Shown: positions 1 to 7,978 of the stretch, piece by piece | Position numbering within the stretch: the first letter of the stretch is position 1 | Layout of the letters: each line of letters begins with the position of its first letter | Assembly (NCBI GenBank): GCA_964514175.1 | Contig: CAZEPQ010000002.1 | Coordinates: 1-54,754, forward strand | Source of the DNA: HGM13006 sp964514175 | GTDB taxonomy: Bacteria; Bacillota; Clostridia; Oscillospirales; Oscillospiraceae | Reading direction: 5' to 3' | DNA: 54,754 nt | Position numbers and translations under genes: made by a program | Notes under the pieces: generated by a model | The model's database searches: none | The model's input: only the letters and a program-made list of their open reading frames with translations | What the model was told of the DNA's origin: nothing

Positions 1-193
1 CGTCGATGTACAGCTCGCCCTCAGAGATTTCCTCGAGGCCTGCGATCATACGCAGGGTGGTGGACTTACCACAGCCGGAAGGACCGACCAGGATGATAAA
101 TTCTTTATCTTCGATTTCAAGGTTGAAATCGGTGACAGCGATAACGCCGCCTGCATATTTCTTATAAATATGCTTCATAGATACGCTGGACAT
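1..193 (-). CDS. Sugar ABC transporter ATP-binding protein (MsmK/UgpC/MalK type), N-terminal part
   Basis: Only the first 64 residues lie in the window; the rest runs off the left end. They show the start of an ABC ATPase: beta-strands typical of the family, then a Walker A motif GPSGCGKST at about residues 38-46 followed by TLRMIAGLEEISEGE. The spelling of this stretch is that of the MalK/MsmK/UgpC group, which energises import of sugars or glycerol phosphate at the membrane and often serves several permeases. The start ATG at 191-193 is preceded on the minus strand by a GGGGG ribosome site. The substrate cannot be read from this fragment, and no permease or binding protein is visible on this side. 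Confidence 0.85.
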   Translation of the reverse strand, partial: MSSVSMKHIYKKYAGGVIAVTDFNLEIEDKEFIILVGPSGCGKSTTLRMIAGLEEISEGELYID

Positions 194-271
194 AATATAC
201 CCCCATCTTTGCTTGTTTAAGATGCTGTTATTCTAGCACACGAAATTCCATCTGTATAGTATCCAATTTAC

Positions 272-293
272 CAAAGGTTTTCAAAAACCTTTG
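272..293. other. Perfect 9-bp hairpin in the gap 194-340
   Basis: Two 9-base arms (272-280 and 285-293) with a 4-base loop lie between two minus-strand genes. No run of T follows on either strand, so it is not a standard intrinsic terminator. It may be an operator for the ABC ATPase gene or a weak terminator for the pseudouridine synthase gene. Nothing else recognisable lies in this gap. Confidence 0.35.
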
Positions 294-340
294 TGAAATC
301 TGACCACTGGACGAAATTTTGGGCTTTTTTCTGTGTAATT

Positions 341-1024
341 TTACAGCAATTTGCCGATTTCTTTCGAATCCAAAATACGCCATTTCCCTTTTTCCAGGTC
401 TCCCAGAAGAATTTGGCCCTCCCGCTCCCGCCGAAGGTAGGTGACAGGTTTCCCCCGAGATGCCAGCATTCTGCGGACCTGGTGATACTTACCCTCCCGG
501 ACAGTGACATAGCAGCCACCCTCCGTTTTTTTCAGCTCTGCTGGCAGACATTTGGTGCCGTCCCGTAATTCAATGCCGCTGCGGAAGGCCTCTACATCCG
601 TCTCGTCTACGACACCATCCGTTTCGGCATAATACTCCTTCTCCACCTGATGCTTCGGGGAAGTCAGCTTATGGCAAAGGTCTCCGTCGTTTGTGAGCAG
701 GAGCAGTCCCTCCGTGTCCTTATCCAGCCGTCCCACCGGAAACAGATCCTGATATTCCTCCGGCAGCAGTTCCATAACGGTCCTGTCTCTGGGGTCTGCG
801 GTGGAGGTCACATAGCCCACCGGCTTATGGAGCATGAGAACAAGCTGTCCCCGAAGGGAAACCTTCACACCGTCCACCGCCACCACAGAGCTGTTCTCGT
901 CCACCTTATCCTCCGGTTTCATGGCCTTTACTCCGTTTACCGTGACCCGTCCCTGCCGGATCATGGTTTTCAGTTCCTTTCGGCTGGCAACGCCGGCCTC
1001 GGACAAGAATTTGTCCAATCGCAT
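341..1024 (-). CDS. rsuA: RsuA/RluB-family rRNA pseudouridine synthase
   Basis: About 227 residues. An N-terminal S4 RNA-binding domain (MRLDKFLSEAG, roughly residues 1-60) is followed by the catalytic domain with the family signature GRLDKDTEGLLLLTNDG, whose Asp is the nucleophile that isomerises uridine to pseudouridine. The downstream EKEYY and GKYHQVRRM blocks are also typical. The family modifies 16S (RsuA, U516) or 23S rRNA (RluB/E/F); length and the DRTV-type catalytic domain fit RsuA best, but the exact target is inferred. Two adjacent ATG codons (1025-1027 and 1022-1024) follow a GGGGTG ribosome site; the second has the better spacing. The longer open frame upstream to 1354 crosses a repeat and is not supported. 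Confidence 0.88.
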   Translation of the reverse strand: MRLDKFLSEAGVASRKELKTMIRQGRVTVNGVKAMKPEDKVDENSSVVAVDGVKVSLRGQLVLMLHKPVGYVTSTADPRDRTVMELLPEEYQDLFPVGRLDKDTEGLLLLTNDGDLCHKLTSPKHQVEKEYYAETDGVVDETDVEAFRSGIELRDGTKCLPAELKKTEGGCYVTVREGKYHQVRRMLASRGKPVTYLRREREGQILLGDLEKGKWRILDSKEIGKLL

Positions 1025-1040
1025 CATTTTCACCCCATTG

Positions 1041-1122
1041 ATCGCAGGGGCGGATGTCCATCTCCGCCCGCACGGCTCTCCATCGTTTACGGGTCGACGT
1101 AGGCATCGCCCCCTACGGTAGT
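1041..1122 (-). repeat. REP-like palindromic intergenic element
   Basis: On the minus strand the stretch begins GTAGGGGGCGATGCCTACG and continues into a second GC-rich hairpin (GGGGCGGATG facing CATCTCCGCCC). A closely matching unit begins at 2201 on the plus strand, and looser relatives occur near 11523, 22819 and 38179. It fills the space between the divergent genes at 1024 and 1209, so promoter sequence for either gene must lie close to or inside it. Confidence 0.6.
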
Positions 1123-1208
1123 TTTCCAGATTTGTTCTAGGCTGTCCACCCGGGGAATAGACTTGCCCAGAAGCAAAAATAATAAAATCCATATCAGGAG
1201 GCATCCCC

Positions 1209-1676
1209 ATGGTCATCTTTACCGCCAAACTATCCAAGCCCAAGCTCATCGGCATTGTGGCAGCCGCTGCCGCAGTGATCCTCTTCATCGTGTTCCTTGC
1301 CAACAGAGGCACCGGCACCGAGCTGGAACCCGCCGCGGCGACCAAGCTGTCCACCCCGGAATCCAGAGTGGAATTCCTCTCCGGGCTGGGCTACACCGTG
1401 TCCCAGGAGCCCATCCGAACCCAGGAGGTCCAGATCCCCAAGGAATTCACAGAGGTTTATGAACAGTATAACGCCCTGCAGCAGTCCCAGGGCTTCGACC
1501 TCACCAAGTATCAGGGAAAGCGTGTTATGCAGTATGTATACCGCATCGAAAACTGGCCCGAAGAAAACTCCGAACCGGTATATGTCACCCTGCTGCTCTA
1601 CAAGAACAAGCTCATCGGCGGTGAGATCACCCGAGGCGGCGAGGATGGCTTCCTCCGTCCCCTGCTGGGCACTTAA
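1209..1676 (+). CDS. DUF4830 domain protein, single N-terminal membrane anchor
   Basis: 155 residues. Residues 11-31 form one hydrophobic helix (KLIGIVAAAAAVILFIVFLA) after a short basic start, so the rest faces outside. The soluble part carries the pattern I associate with DUF4830: SRVEFLSGLGYTV, EVQIPKEF, YEQYN and GFDLTKYQGKRVMQYVY, ending with VTLLLYKNKLIGGEI. The function of this family is unknown. The start ATG follows AGGAGG with 7-base spacing. Its TAA overlaps the stop codon of the convergent minus-strand gene, so no terminator separates them. Confidence 0.75.
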   Translation: MVIFTAKLSKPKLIGIVAAAAAVILFIVFLANRGTGTELEPAAATKLSTPESRVEFLSGLGYTVSQEPIRTQEVQIPKEFTEVYEQYNALQQSQGFDLTKYQGKRVMQYVYRIENWPEENSEPVYVTLLLYKNKLIGGEITRGGEDGFLRPLLGT

Positions 1677-2191
1677 CGCCAGATGGGAATAATGGAAAGC
1701 CCCTTTTGACGAGCATAGGCCACAGTGGCGGCAGTTCCGCCCTGCTCCAAACCGTCGAACACCGTCAGAAGGATATCCGCCCGGTCCACCATGTACCGGT
1801 TTCTTCGCAGCATGCAGCCCTCGGAATACTGCGGCTCCCGGCATGTGACCACATCACATTTCTCAAGGAGCCATCCATAGCGTTCCTGTTCCTGCCGGGA
1901 CCACAGACGGTCCTGTCCGGGACAGGGAATGGCTGCTTCAATGGAAAACGGATATTCCTCCCGCAGCTCCAGAAGAAGCTCCAGAAAATACTGATCCGTC
2001 CCCCGGGCCATGCCGCAGATAAAATGCGTTACGCCGTTTTCACAAAGCTGCCGCAGCGCTTTTTCCATCTGTACCTTCAGGGCATCACATCTGGGATCGG
2101 TCTCATCACTGCCCCAGGGCAGTCTTTCCGGGCGATGGCCGGAAAACGCACAGGTCAATTTTTCCACAGCCACCTTCCCTTCCATGACCAC
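1673..2191 (-). CDS. SLOG/DUF1273 family nucleotide-binding-like protein
   Basis: About 164-172 residues depending on the start. Family blocks visible are SGHRPERLPWG near the N-terminus, GVTHFICGMARGTDQYF, AAIPCPGQ with RW-type spacing, and RNRYMVDRADILLTVFDG, matching DUF1273/SLOG proteins of Firmicutes with a Rossmann-like fold thought to bind nucleotide-like ligands. The function is not established. The frame opens with GTG at 2191 and ATG at 2185, but a GTG at 2167 directly before EKLTCAFSGH has a GGAAGG-like ribosome site just upstream and gives the usual family N-terminus, so the true start is uncertain. It faces the DUF4830 gene and shares overlapping stop codons with it. Confidence 0.78.
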   Translation of the reverse strand: MVMEGKVAVEKLTCAFSGHRPERLPWGSDETDPRCDALKVQMEKALRQLCENGVTHFICGMARGTDQYFLELLLELREEYPFSIEAAIPCPGQDRLWSRQEQERYGWLLEKCDVVTCREPQYSEGCMLRRNRYMVDRADILLTVFDGLEQGGTAATVAYARQKGLSIIPIWR

Positions 2192-2200
2192 TGTCTTTTT

Positions 2201-2227
2201 GTAGGGGCCGATGCCTACGTCGGCCCA
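2201..2227 (+). repeat. REP-like palindromic element, short copy
   Basis: Begins GTAGGGGCCGATGCCTACG, nearly the same as the minus-strand element at 1041-1122. It can fold because GGGCCGA faces TCGGCCC. It lies just upstream of the SLOG gene start. Confidence 0.6.
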
Positions 2228-2312
2228 CGGAAGCAGCGTGTCAAAAAATTAGTGTTTACTATTATACTATCTCATAATTTCCGAAAAAAGTACAGAGAAA
2301 TTTTATTTCGAG

Positions 2313-2341
2313 TTGACAACACTTTCAATAACTGCTATACT
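2313..2341 (+). promoter_or_regulatory. Sigma-A promoter of the riboswitch-ribU transcript
   Basis: A consensus TTGACA (2313-2318) and TATACT (2336-2341) are separated by exactly 17 bases. Transcription would start near 2348, about 20 bases before the FMN aptamer. Confidence 0.85.
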
Positions 2342-2366
2342 CATCCCAATAGAATATCTGATGAAC

Positions 2367-2523
2367 CATGTTTTCAGGGCAGGGTGCGTAATGATGATTA
2401 CAATTCCCGACCGGCGGTAATGGCAGAGCCTAGTCCGCGCGCGCGTTGAGTGCTGAACCGGTGAGATTCCGGTACCGACAGTAACTGGCCGAAGAGGGCC
2501 ACAAGTCTGGATGAAAGAAGATG
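2367..2523 (+). promoter_or_regulatory. FMN riboswitch (RFN element)
   Basis: The conserved FMN aptamer blocks are all present in order: GGGCAGGGTG, AATTCCCGACCGGCGGTAAT, a variable arm rich in GCGC, GGTGAGATTCCGGTACCGACAGT, and AGTCTGGATGAAAGAAGATG. The 5' CATGTTTTC can pair with GAAAGAAGATG to close P1. FMN binding would be expected to favour the terminator at 2551 and shut off the riboflavin importer downstream. Confidence 0.95.
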
Positions 2524-2550
2524 TGTCTCACACCTCCAGTAGTATTTGTG

Positions 2551-2585
2551 ACACCTGAATGCACGGCAGCATTCAGGTGTTCTTT
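2551..2585 (+). terminator. Riboswitch-controlled intrinsic terminator
   Basis: A perfect 12-bp stem (2551-2562 with 2569-2580) with a 6-base loop is followed by TCTTT. It sits between the aptamer and the ribU ribosome site, which is the expected place of the expression platform. Confidence 0.8.
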
Positions 2586-2605
2586 GACTTCAAGGAGGTA
2601 TTTTT

Positions 2606-3271
2606 ATGTCCCGTTCCGCCAATTCCGCAAAAACCCATCAAATTGCCGTCACCGGTATGCTCTGCGCCATTTCCTATATTGCAGTTCTAATCGGCAATCT
2701 GATCCCCAACTTCAACGTTTTCCTCAGCTATGACCCCAAGGACGCCGTCATCGCCATCGCCGGCTTCATCTACGGCCCCATGACCTCTGTTATCATCACC
2801 GTCATCGTCTCCGTCATTGAGATGTTCACCATTTCCGCCACCGGCTTCTACGGCTGTATTATGAATGTGATCTCCACCTGCGCCTTCGCGGTTCCCGCCG
2901 CCTTCCTCTATAAGAAGCTCCACAATATGAAGGGCGCTGTTTTGGGCCTGGGCGTAGGTATTGTCTGTGTCACCGTTATGATGGTGCTGTGGAACTACAT
3001 CATCACCCCCTTCTACATGGGCCAGCCCCGGGAGGCCATCGCCGCCATGCTGCTGCCGGTATTTATGCCCTTCAACCTGATCAAGGGCGGCATCAACGCC
3101 GGTCTTACTCTGGTGCTATACAAGCCTCTGGTCACCGCCCTTCGCAAGGCCCGACTGGTTCCCAGCCACGAGGACGGAAAGAAGCACTTCCATCTGGGCT
3201 TCACACTTTTCTCCTTGGTGGTTCTGCTGACCTTCGTTCTGCTGTTCCTGGTTCTGATTGGAGTTCTTTGA
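2606..3271 (+). CDS. ribU: Riboflavin ECF transporter S component RibU
   Basis: 221 residues and about six membrane helices. After a short polar N-terminus the sequence has the S-component pattern of an ECF importer, with alanine-rich helix 1 (AVTGMLCAISYIAV), YDPKDAVIAIAGFIYGP and FMPFNLIKGGINAGL. RibU binds riboflavin and works with a shared EcfA-EcfA'-EcfT energising module, which is not in this window. The FMN riboswitch directly upstream makes the substrate call strong. The C-terminal last helix (LFSLVVLLTFVLLFLVLIGVL) follows a charged loop. The start ATG is preceded by AAGGAGG. Confidence 0.93.
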   Translation: MSRSANSAKTHQIAVTGMLCAISYIAVLIGNLIPNFNVFLSYDPKDAVIAIAGFIYGPMTSVIITVIVSVIEMFTISATGFYGCIMNVISTCAFAVPAAFLYKKLHNMKGAVLGLGVGIVCVTVMMVLWNYIITPFYMGQPREAIAAMLLPVFMPFNLIKGGINAGLTLVLYKPLVTALRKARLVPSHEDGKKHFHLGFTLFSLVVLLTFVLLFLVLIGVL

Positions 3272-3283
3272 CACTAAGATGCA

Positions 3284-3318
3284 GTGCCCGCCGCAAAATT
3301 CGCGGCGGGCACATTTTT
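3284..3318. terminator. Bidirectional intrinsic terminator, ribU / rmuC
   Basis: An 11-bp GC-rich stem (3284-3294 with 3302-3312) is followed by ATTTTTAT on the plus strand. It separates the convergent ribU and rmuC genes and overlaps the rmuC stop codon. Confidence 0.88.
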
Positions 3319-4717
3319 ATGTCTCTTCGCTGCCCAGAAGCTGCTGAGATACGGTCTCGTCCAGCTCCTGAACGGATTTCAGTTTCCGATTGATGGCACG
3401 GGTCCGGGTGCCCATCAGAGTTTCCAGATCGTTGCTGGTCTGCTGGAGATGTCCCTGCATTTTCAGCATCACGTCCTCAAATTTACCGAACTCGGTTTTC
3501 ACCGCGCCCAATACCTGCCAGACCTCGTTAGAGCGCTTCTGGATGGCCAGGGTTCGGAAGCCCATCTGGAGGGAGTTCAGCAGGGCAGCCATGGTGCTGG
3601 GGCCTGCCACATTGATGCCGTAATCCCGCTGAAGGGTCTCGATCATGCCCATATTTACCACCTCTGCATAGAGCCCCTCAAAGGGCAAAAACAGAATACC
3701 AAAGGTGGTGGTATAGGGCGGCTCCACATATTTGTCCCGGATGTCCTTGGCAGACTTTTTCAGCACCGTTTCCAGAGCCTTTCTCGCCTCAGAGATAGCT
3801 GCCGTATCACCGGCCACCATGGCATCCTGAAGATGCATATAGGTGTCTCCGGGGAATTTTGAGTCGATGGGCAGATATACAGGGCTTCCGTCGTTTCCGG
3901 GAAGCTTCACCGCGAACTCCACCCGCTCCCGGGAACCGGGGATGGTAGCAACATTGGTCTCATACTGCTCAGGGGACAATATTTCCTCCAAAATGGCCCC
4001 AAGCTGAATTTCTCCCAGGATGCCCCTTGTTTTCACGCCGGAAAGAACCTGCTTCAGGCCTCCCACGTCGCTGGCCAAGTGCTGCATCTCACCCAGTCCC
4101 TTATAGACCTGCTCCAACTGCTTGGACACCGTTTCAAAGGAATCGGAAATTCGCTTCTGCAGGGTATCCTGGAGCTTTTCGTCCACGGTTCCCCGAATCT
4201 CGTCCAGCTTTTTCGCGTTCTCCTGCCGCATTTCCACCATGGAGGTCTGCATACTCTGCCGAAGAGCCTCCATCTTTTTCTCACTCATGTCCTCCAGATT
4301 TTTCAGGCGGGTCTCCATGGCCTTCATCTGCTGCTCCACCGTCTGGTTCATTGCCTCCTGGCGGGCGATCACGTGGCGGTCAATGGAATCCAGCTTTTCC
4401 GTCTGGGTCTGTGCGGCGGTTTTCTGTCCCTCGGAGATCACGCCCTGCATGGTCTTGATATTTCCAGAGATGCCCTCCCCCATGGTATGTACGCTGGCGG
4501 TAATATTCCCGCTCATGGTGCCCACAGCAGACACTACCGCCTGCTGGGTCTTGGTCTGGGTCTCCATTTCCTGCTGCAAAAGCTGAATTTTCAGCAGCTC
4601 CATTTCCTTGGACAGCGTCTCTTCCAGCTCGTTATTATTCTTATTTCCAAAGCTCCTGACGATCAGGACCACCAGTAATACAATGACGATCACCAGAAGT
4701 ACAATAATAATGTCCAT
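3317..4717 (-). CDS. rmuC: DNA recombination protein RmuC
   Basis: 466 residues. An N-terminal membrane helix (residues 2-22) is followed by a long coiled-coil rich in Gln, Glu and Lys to about residue 220. The RmuC nuclease-like domain then shows GILGEIQLGAILEEIL, PIDSKFPGDTY, GILFLPFEGLYAE and GPSTMAALLNSLQMGFR, all family hallmarks. RmuC limits inversions at inverted repeats and belongs to a restriction-endonuclease-like fold. The gene is about 10 bases downstream of ymdB with a GGAGGAGC ribosome site, so it is probably cotranscribed with it. Confidence 0.93.
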   Translation of the reverse strand: MDIIIVLLVIVIVLLVVLIVRSFGNKNNNELEETLSKEMELLKIQLLQQEMETQTKTQQAVVSAVGTMSGNITASVHTMGEGISGNIKTMQGVISEGQKTAAQTQTEKLDSIDRHVIARQEAMNQTVEQQMKAMETRLKNLEDMSEKKMEALRQSMQTSMVEMRQENAKKLDEIRGTVDEKLQDTLQKRISDSFETVSKQLEQVYKGLGEMQHLASDVGGLKQVLSGVKTRGILGEIQLGAILEEILSPEQYETNVATIPGSRERVEFAVKLPGNDGSPVYLPIDSKFPGDTYMHLQDAMVAGDTAAISEARKALETVLKKSAKDIRDKYVEPPYTTTFGILFLPFEGLYAEVVNMGMIETLQRDYGINVAGPSTMAALLNSLQMGFRTLAIQKRSNEVWQVLGAVKTEFGKFEDVMLKMQGHLQQTSNDLETLMGTRTRAINRKLKSVQELDETVSQQLLGSEET

Positions 4718-4726
4718 AGCTCCTCC

Positions 4727-5500
4727 TTAAACCGTGATCTGACGCACCTGGGTACACAGGCCGATATCCGTATCCACAGTGAACACCGCACCGGATAGGA
4801 CACAGGGGCCGTCAGCAGATTTATAGCGACTGTACAGGCCTCCCCGGAATTTCTCGATGGAAAGCTCCGGCTGAATTCCGATAACGGAATACTTGGGGCC
4901 GGTCATGCCCAGATCGGTGATATAGCCGGTACCCTTGGGCAGCACCTGAGCGTCTGCGGTGGGCACATGGGTGTGGGTTCCCCAAAGGGCGGTGATTTTG
5001 CCGTCCAGCATGTAGCCCATAGCCAGCTTTTCCGACGTGGCCTCCGCATGGAAGTCCACAAGAACCAGCTTTGCCCCGGAAACCTCCGGCAGAATTTTGT
5101 CCACCATCAGAAAGGGATTGTCGGGGCCGTAGTCCATATTCACCCGGCCAATCAGATTGATGACGGCGATATCTCCCAACCGGGAATCAAAAATGCCGTA
5201 GCCCCGTCCCGGTGTCTGGGGGGCATAGTTCGCGGGACGGAGAATATAGGGCGTTTCGTCCAGATATTCCAGGACGCTTCTCTGCCGAAAGGCATGGTTT
5301 CCCAGGGTCACCACATCAGCGCCGGCATCGAACATATCCTCCGCCTGATCCGGGGTCAAACCCACATTGGAGGCGTTTTCCCCGTTGACAACGGTAAAGT
5401 CGATCTCATATTCCCTCTGGATCTTTCTCAGGTTTTTTTTCAGATATCTAAGGCCCTGGGTACCAACCACGTCACCCACTGCCAGAATATTCGCAATCAT
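4727..5500 (-). CDS. ymdB: YmdB-family metallophosphoesterase
   Basis: 257 residues, the usual length. Metal-binding blocks of the calcineurin-like fold are visible: GDVVG near the start, NGENAS, TLGNHAF, VDFHAEATSEK and WGTHTHVPTAD. This matches the TIGR00282/YmdB group, which has 2',3'-cyclic nucleotide phosphodiesterase activity and in Bacillus affects biofilm and sporulation decisions. As in many Firmicutes it follows rny directly. It has its own -10 element in the gap after the rny terminator, and RmuC follows it. Confidence 0.93.
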   Translation of the reverse strand: MIANILAVGDVVGTQGLRYLKKNLRKIQREYEIDFTVVNGENASNVGLTPDQAEDMFDAGADVVTLGNHAFRQRSVLEYLDETPYILRPANYAPQTPGRGYGIFDSRLGDIAVINLIGRVNMDYGPDNPFLMVDKILPEVSGAKLVLVDFHAEATSEKLAMGYMLDGKITALWGTHTHVPTADAQVLPKGTGYITDLGMTGPKYSVIGIQPELSIEKFRGGLYSRYKSADGPCVLSGAVFTVDTDIGLCTQVRQITV

Positions 5501-5532
5501 AGCAACCCCTCCCGGTTTCTTTCATACCCTTT

Positions 5533-5561
5533 ATTATACCGAATATGATCGAAAAAAACAA
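5533..5561 (-). promoter_or_regulatory. Promoter of ymdB-rmuC
   Basis: On the minus strand TTGTTT (5556-5561) and TATAAT (5533-5538) are 17 bases apart. The -35 lies in the T-rich tail of the rny terminator, so terminator and promoter are compacted together. Confidence 0.6.
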
Positions 5562-5591
5562 CGAAAAAACCCGGCATCTTTCGATGCCGGG
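5562..5591 (-). terminator. Intrinsic terminator of rny
   Basis: A 9-bp stem (5570-5578 with 5583-5591) with a 4-base loop is followed on the minus strand by GTTTTTTCG. It lies 10 bases after the rny stop codon. Confidence 0.88.
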
Positions 5592-5601
5592 TAAAATGAT
5601 C

Positions 5602-7149
5602 TTATTTCGCATATTCAACGGCCTTGGTCTCTCGAATGAGGTTGACCTTGATCTGACCGGGATATTCAAGTTCATTTTCAATTTTCTTCGCAATGTCACG
5701 GGCAAGGATGATCATGTTGTCCTCGGTGACTTCCTCGGGCTTGACCATGATACGAACCTCACGGCCTGCCTGAATGGCGTAAGCCTTTTCAACACCGTGG
5801 AAGGAGCTGGTCAGTGCTTCCAGCTTCTCCAGACGCTTAACGTAGTTCTCCACGTTCTCTCTCCGGGCGCCGGGACGGGCGGCGGAGATGGCGTCTGCTG
5901 CCTGCACCAGGCAGGCGATGATGGTCTGAGGCTCCACGTCGCCGTGGTGTGCCTCGATGGCGTGAACCACCTGAGCGTTTTCCTTGTACTTCTTTGCCAG
6001 TTCTACACCCAGGGCTACATGGCTGCCTTCCATCTCATGGTCAACAGATTTGCCCAGGTCATGGAGCAGGCCTGCACGCTTTGCGATGGTAACGTCCTCA
6101 CCCAGCTCTGCTGCCATAAGGCCGCTGAGGTGCGCCACCTCGATGGAGTGGTTCAGCACATTCTGGCCATAACTGGTACGGTACTTCTGACGGCCCAGGA
6201 GCTTAATGAGCTCGGGATGCAGGCCGTGAACGCCGGTTTCAAAGGTGGCACGTTCGCCCTCCTGCTTGATGGTCTGCTCCACCTCACGGCGAGCCTTATC
6301 CACCATGTTGTCAATGTGTGTGGGCTGAATGCGTCCATCCGCAATGAGCTTCTCCAGAGCGATTCTGGCGATCTCACGGCGAACCGGGTCAAAGCTGGAA
6401 AGTGTGATGGCCTCCGGGGTATCGTCGATGATAAGATCGACGCCGGTCTTGGTCTCCAGGGCACGGATGTTACGACCCTCACGACCAATGATACGGCCCT
6501 TCATTTCGTCGTTGGGCAGGGCCACAACGGAAATGGTAGCTTCAGCAGTATGATCTGCTGCACAGCGCTGGATGGCAGTGGCGATGATCTCGCGGGCCTT
6601 ATCCTCGGCCTCGTCCTTCAGCTGGGTCTGAACCTCCTTGATCTTCATGGCGGTCTCGTGGCGGACCTCAGCTTCCACATTCTTCAGCAGATAATCCTTG
6701 GCCTCATCGGTAGTCATGCCGGAGATCTTCTCCAGCATTTCAAGCTGCGCACGCTTGATCTCAGCAACTTCTTCCTGGGTGGCGGCTACGGAAGCCAGCC
6801 GACGGGTCAGTTCCTCATCCTTGCGCTCGTATTGCTCGGTCTTACGGTCAAGGGTCGCTTCCTTCTGCTGCAGACGGCGCTCGTCCTTCTGGAGCTCGGC
6901 ACGGCGGTCCTTGACTTCCTTATCGTACTCGGTTCGGCTTTTATGGATCTCTTCCTTGGCCTCCACCAGCATCTCACGCTTCTTATTCTCAGCGCTCTTG
7001 ATGGACTCATTGATGATCCGCTTTGCCTCTTCCTCAGCGCTGCCGATCTCTTTCTCAGCGGTACGCTTGCGGTAGTTCACTGCCAGGGGGAACATCAGGG
7101 CCGCGCCCACAATGAAGCCAACCAAAGTCAATATTACCTTAATGAGCAT
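5602..7149 (-). CDS. rny: Ribonuclease Y
   Basis: 515 residues, close to the family norm of about 520. The order is an N-terminal membrane helix (residues 3-24), a long charged coiled-coil to about 205, a KH domain with GRIIGREGRNIRALE, and an HD domain with the metal pair in LLHDLGKSVDHE, followed by EAHHGD and ADAISAARPGARRE. RNase Y is the membrane-tethered endoribonuclease that starts mRNA decay in many Firmicutes. The start ATG follows AAGGAGG. A consensus promoter lies about 110 bases upstream and a terminator follows the stop. Confidence 0.96.
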   Translation of the reverse strand: MLIKVILTLVGFIVGAALMFPLAVNYRKRTAEKEIGSAEEEAKRIINESIKSAENKKREMLVEAKEEIHKSRTEYDKEVKDRRAELQKDERRLQQKEATLDRKTEQYERKDEELTRRLASVAATQEEVAEIKRAQLEMLEKISGMTTDEAKDYLLKNVEAEVRHETAMKIKEVQTQLKDEAEDKAREIIATAIQRCAADHTAEATISVVALPNDEMKGRIIGREGRNIRALETKTGVDLIIDDTPEAITLSSFDPVRREIARIALEKLIADGRIQPTHIDNMVDKARREVEQTIKQEGERATFETGVHGLHPELIKLLGRQKYRTSYGQNVLNHSIEVAHLSGLMAAELGEDVTIAKRAGLLHDLGKSVDHEMEGSHVALGVELAKKYKENAQVVHAIEAHHGDVEPQTIIACLVQAADAISAARPGARRENVENYVKRLEKLEALTSSFHGVEKAYAIQAGREVRIMVKPEEVTEDNMIILARDIAKKIENELEYPGQIKVNLIRETKAVEYAK

Positions 7150-7261
7150 TCTCTAAAAACACCTCCTTGATAGAAAATAAAGATAAAATGAGAAAAGCAA
7201 CGGGTATCATGCAACTTGAATTTCAAGATTGTCAGCGTCTCCGCACTAATTCGCAACTCTT

Positions 7262-7290
7262 ATTGTATCGCCTGACTGGATAGATGTCAA
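7262..7290 (-). promoter_or_regulatory. Promoter of rny
   Basis: On the minus strand TTGACA (7285-7290) and TACAAT (7262-7267) are 17 bases apart. The untranslated leader of about 105 nt (7150-7255) shows no strong hairpin that I can see. Confidence 0.85.
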
Positions 7291-7420
7291 GAAAAATGAA
7301 TAAAATGTTAATGTTTCATGTACAAGGAAGCCCTTTCCGGCACAAAATATGGCCCCATCCCTTCCTTTTGCCACAACCGCTTGACCGACTCTATACATTT
7401 TCCGCAGGAATATACAAATA

Positions 7421-7456
7421 TCTCCGATGACAGCACTTTCACACCATCATCGGAGA
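7421..7456 (-). terminator. Possible terminator of the dehydrogenase-GNAT operon
   Basis: A perfect 10-bp stem (7421-7430 with 7447-7456) with a 16-base loop lies downstream of the GNAT stop codon. The following minus-strand sequence ATTTGTAT is only moderately T-rich. Between this hairpin and the rny promoter (7291-7420) I see no gene or other clear signal. Confidence 0.5.
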
Positions 7457-7492
7457 CATTCAATCAATCTTTTTCCCGCTCAACAGAAGATC

Positions 7493-7978
7493 TCAGTCTA
7501 AATGCTCATAGGCCACTCTGGGGGTTCCATCGGCAATATAGATCACGCCGCAGTATTCAAAGCCGTTTTTCTCAATCACATGCTGCATGGTTTTGTTGTC
7601 GTGATGGGTGTCGATCCGCACATGTCCGGCCTGTTGGATGCACCACTTCAGTATATAATCGCCCAGGCCCTTGACGCTGCCATCGCTGGCCACCCGGTGA
7701 ACGGTGGCATAGGGCCGGTCGGATTTCCACGCTCCATCCTCAATGTAGCCATAAGTGGGGTCCTCTCCATAGATCAGGGCAAAGGTTCCCACCAGCCTTC
7801 CTTTATGCTCCACCACATAGCCGGTGCCGTTTTCAATGTCCGACATCAGGGCGGCCTCTCCGGGATAGCCCACATGCCACTGGTTGGGGTTTCCGTTTTC
7901 CTTCTGGTATTTCCGCCCAATATCAAAGATCTCCTGCCGCCGGGGAATATCCTCCAGGGTCGTCTTGCGAATCAGCAT
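7493..7978 (-). CDS. GNAT family N-acetyltransferase
   Basis: 161 residues. The N-terminus MLIRKTTLEDIP is the usual first strand and helix of a GNAT fold, and GNPNQW and YPGEAALMSDIENG are seen in a subgroup of small GNAT proteins. The acetyl-CoA region is around HRVASDGSVKGLGDYILKWC, followed by IDTHHDNKTMQHVIEKNGFEYCG, which is the standard C-terminal GNAT block. The acceptor substrate is unknown. Its ATG lies inside the last codons of the dehydrogenase gene (7-base overlap), so translation is probably coupled. Confidence 0.85.
   Translation of the reverse strand: MLIRKTTLEDIPRRQEIFDIGRKYQKENGNPNQWHVGYPGEAALMSDIENGTGYVVEHKGRLVGTFALIYGEDPTYGYIEDGAWKSDRPYATVHRVASDGSVKGLGDYILKWCIQQAGHVRIDTHHDNKTMQHVIEKNGFEYCGVIYIADGTPRVAYEHLD

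Noticed and set aside
5545..7170. 541-codon plus-strand open frame opposite rny
   Set aside because: It mirrors the rny gene, lacks family features and has Leu/Gly/Val-rich composition typical of an antisense frame of a GC-rich gene.
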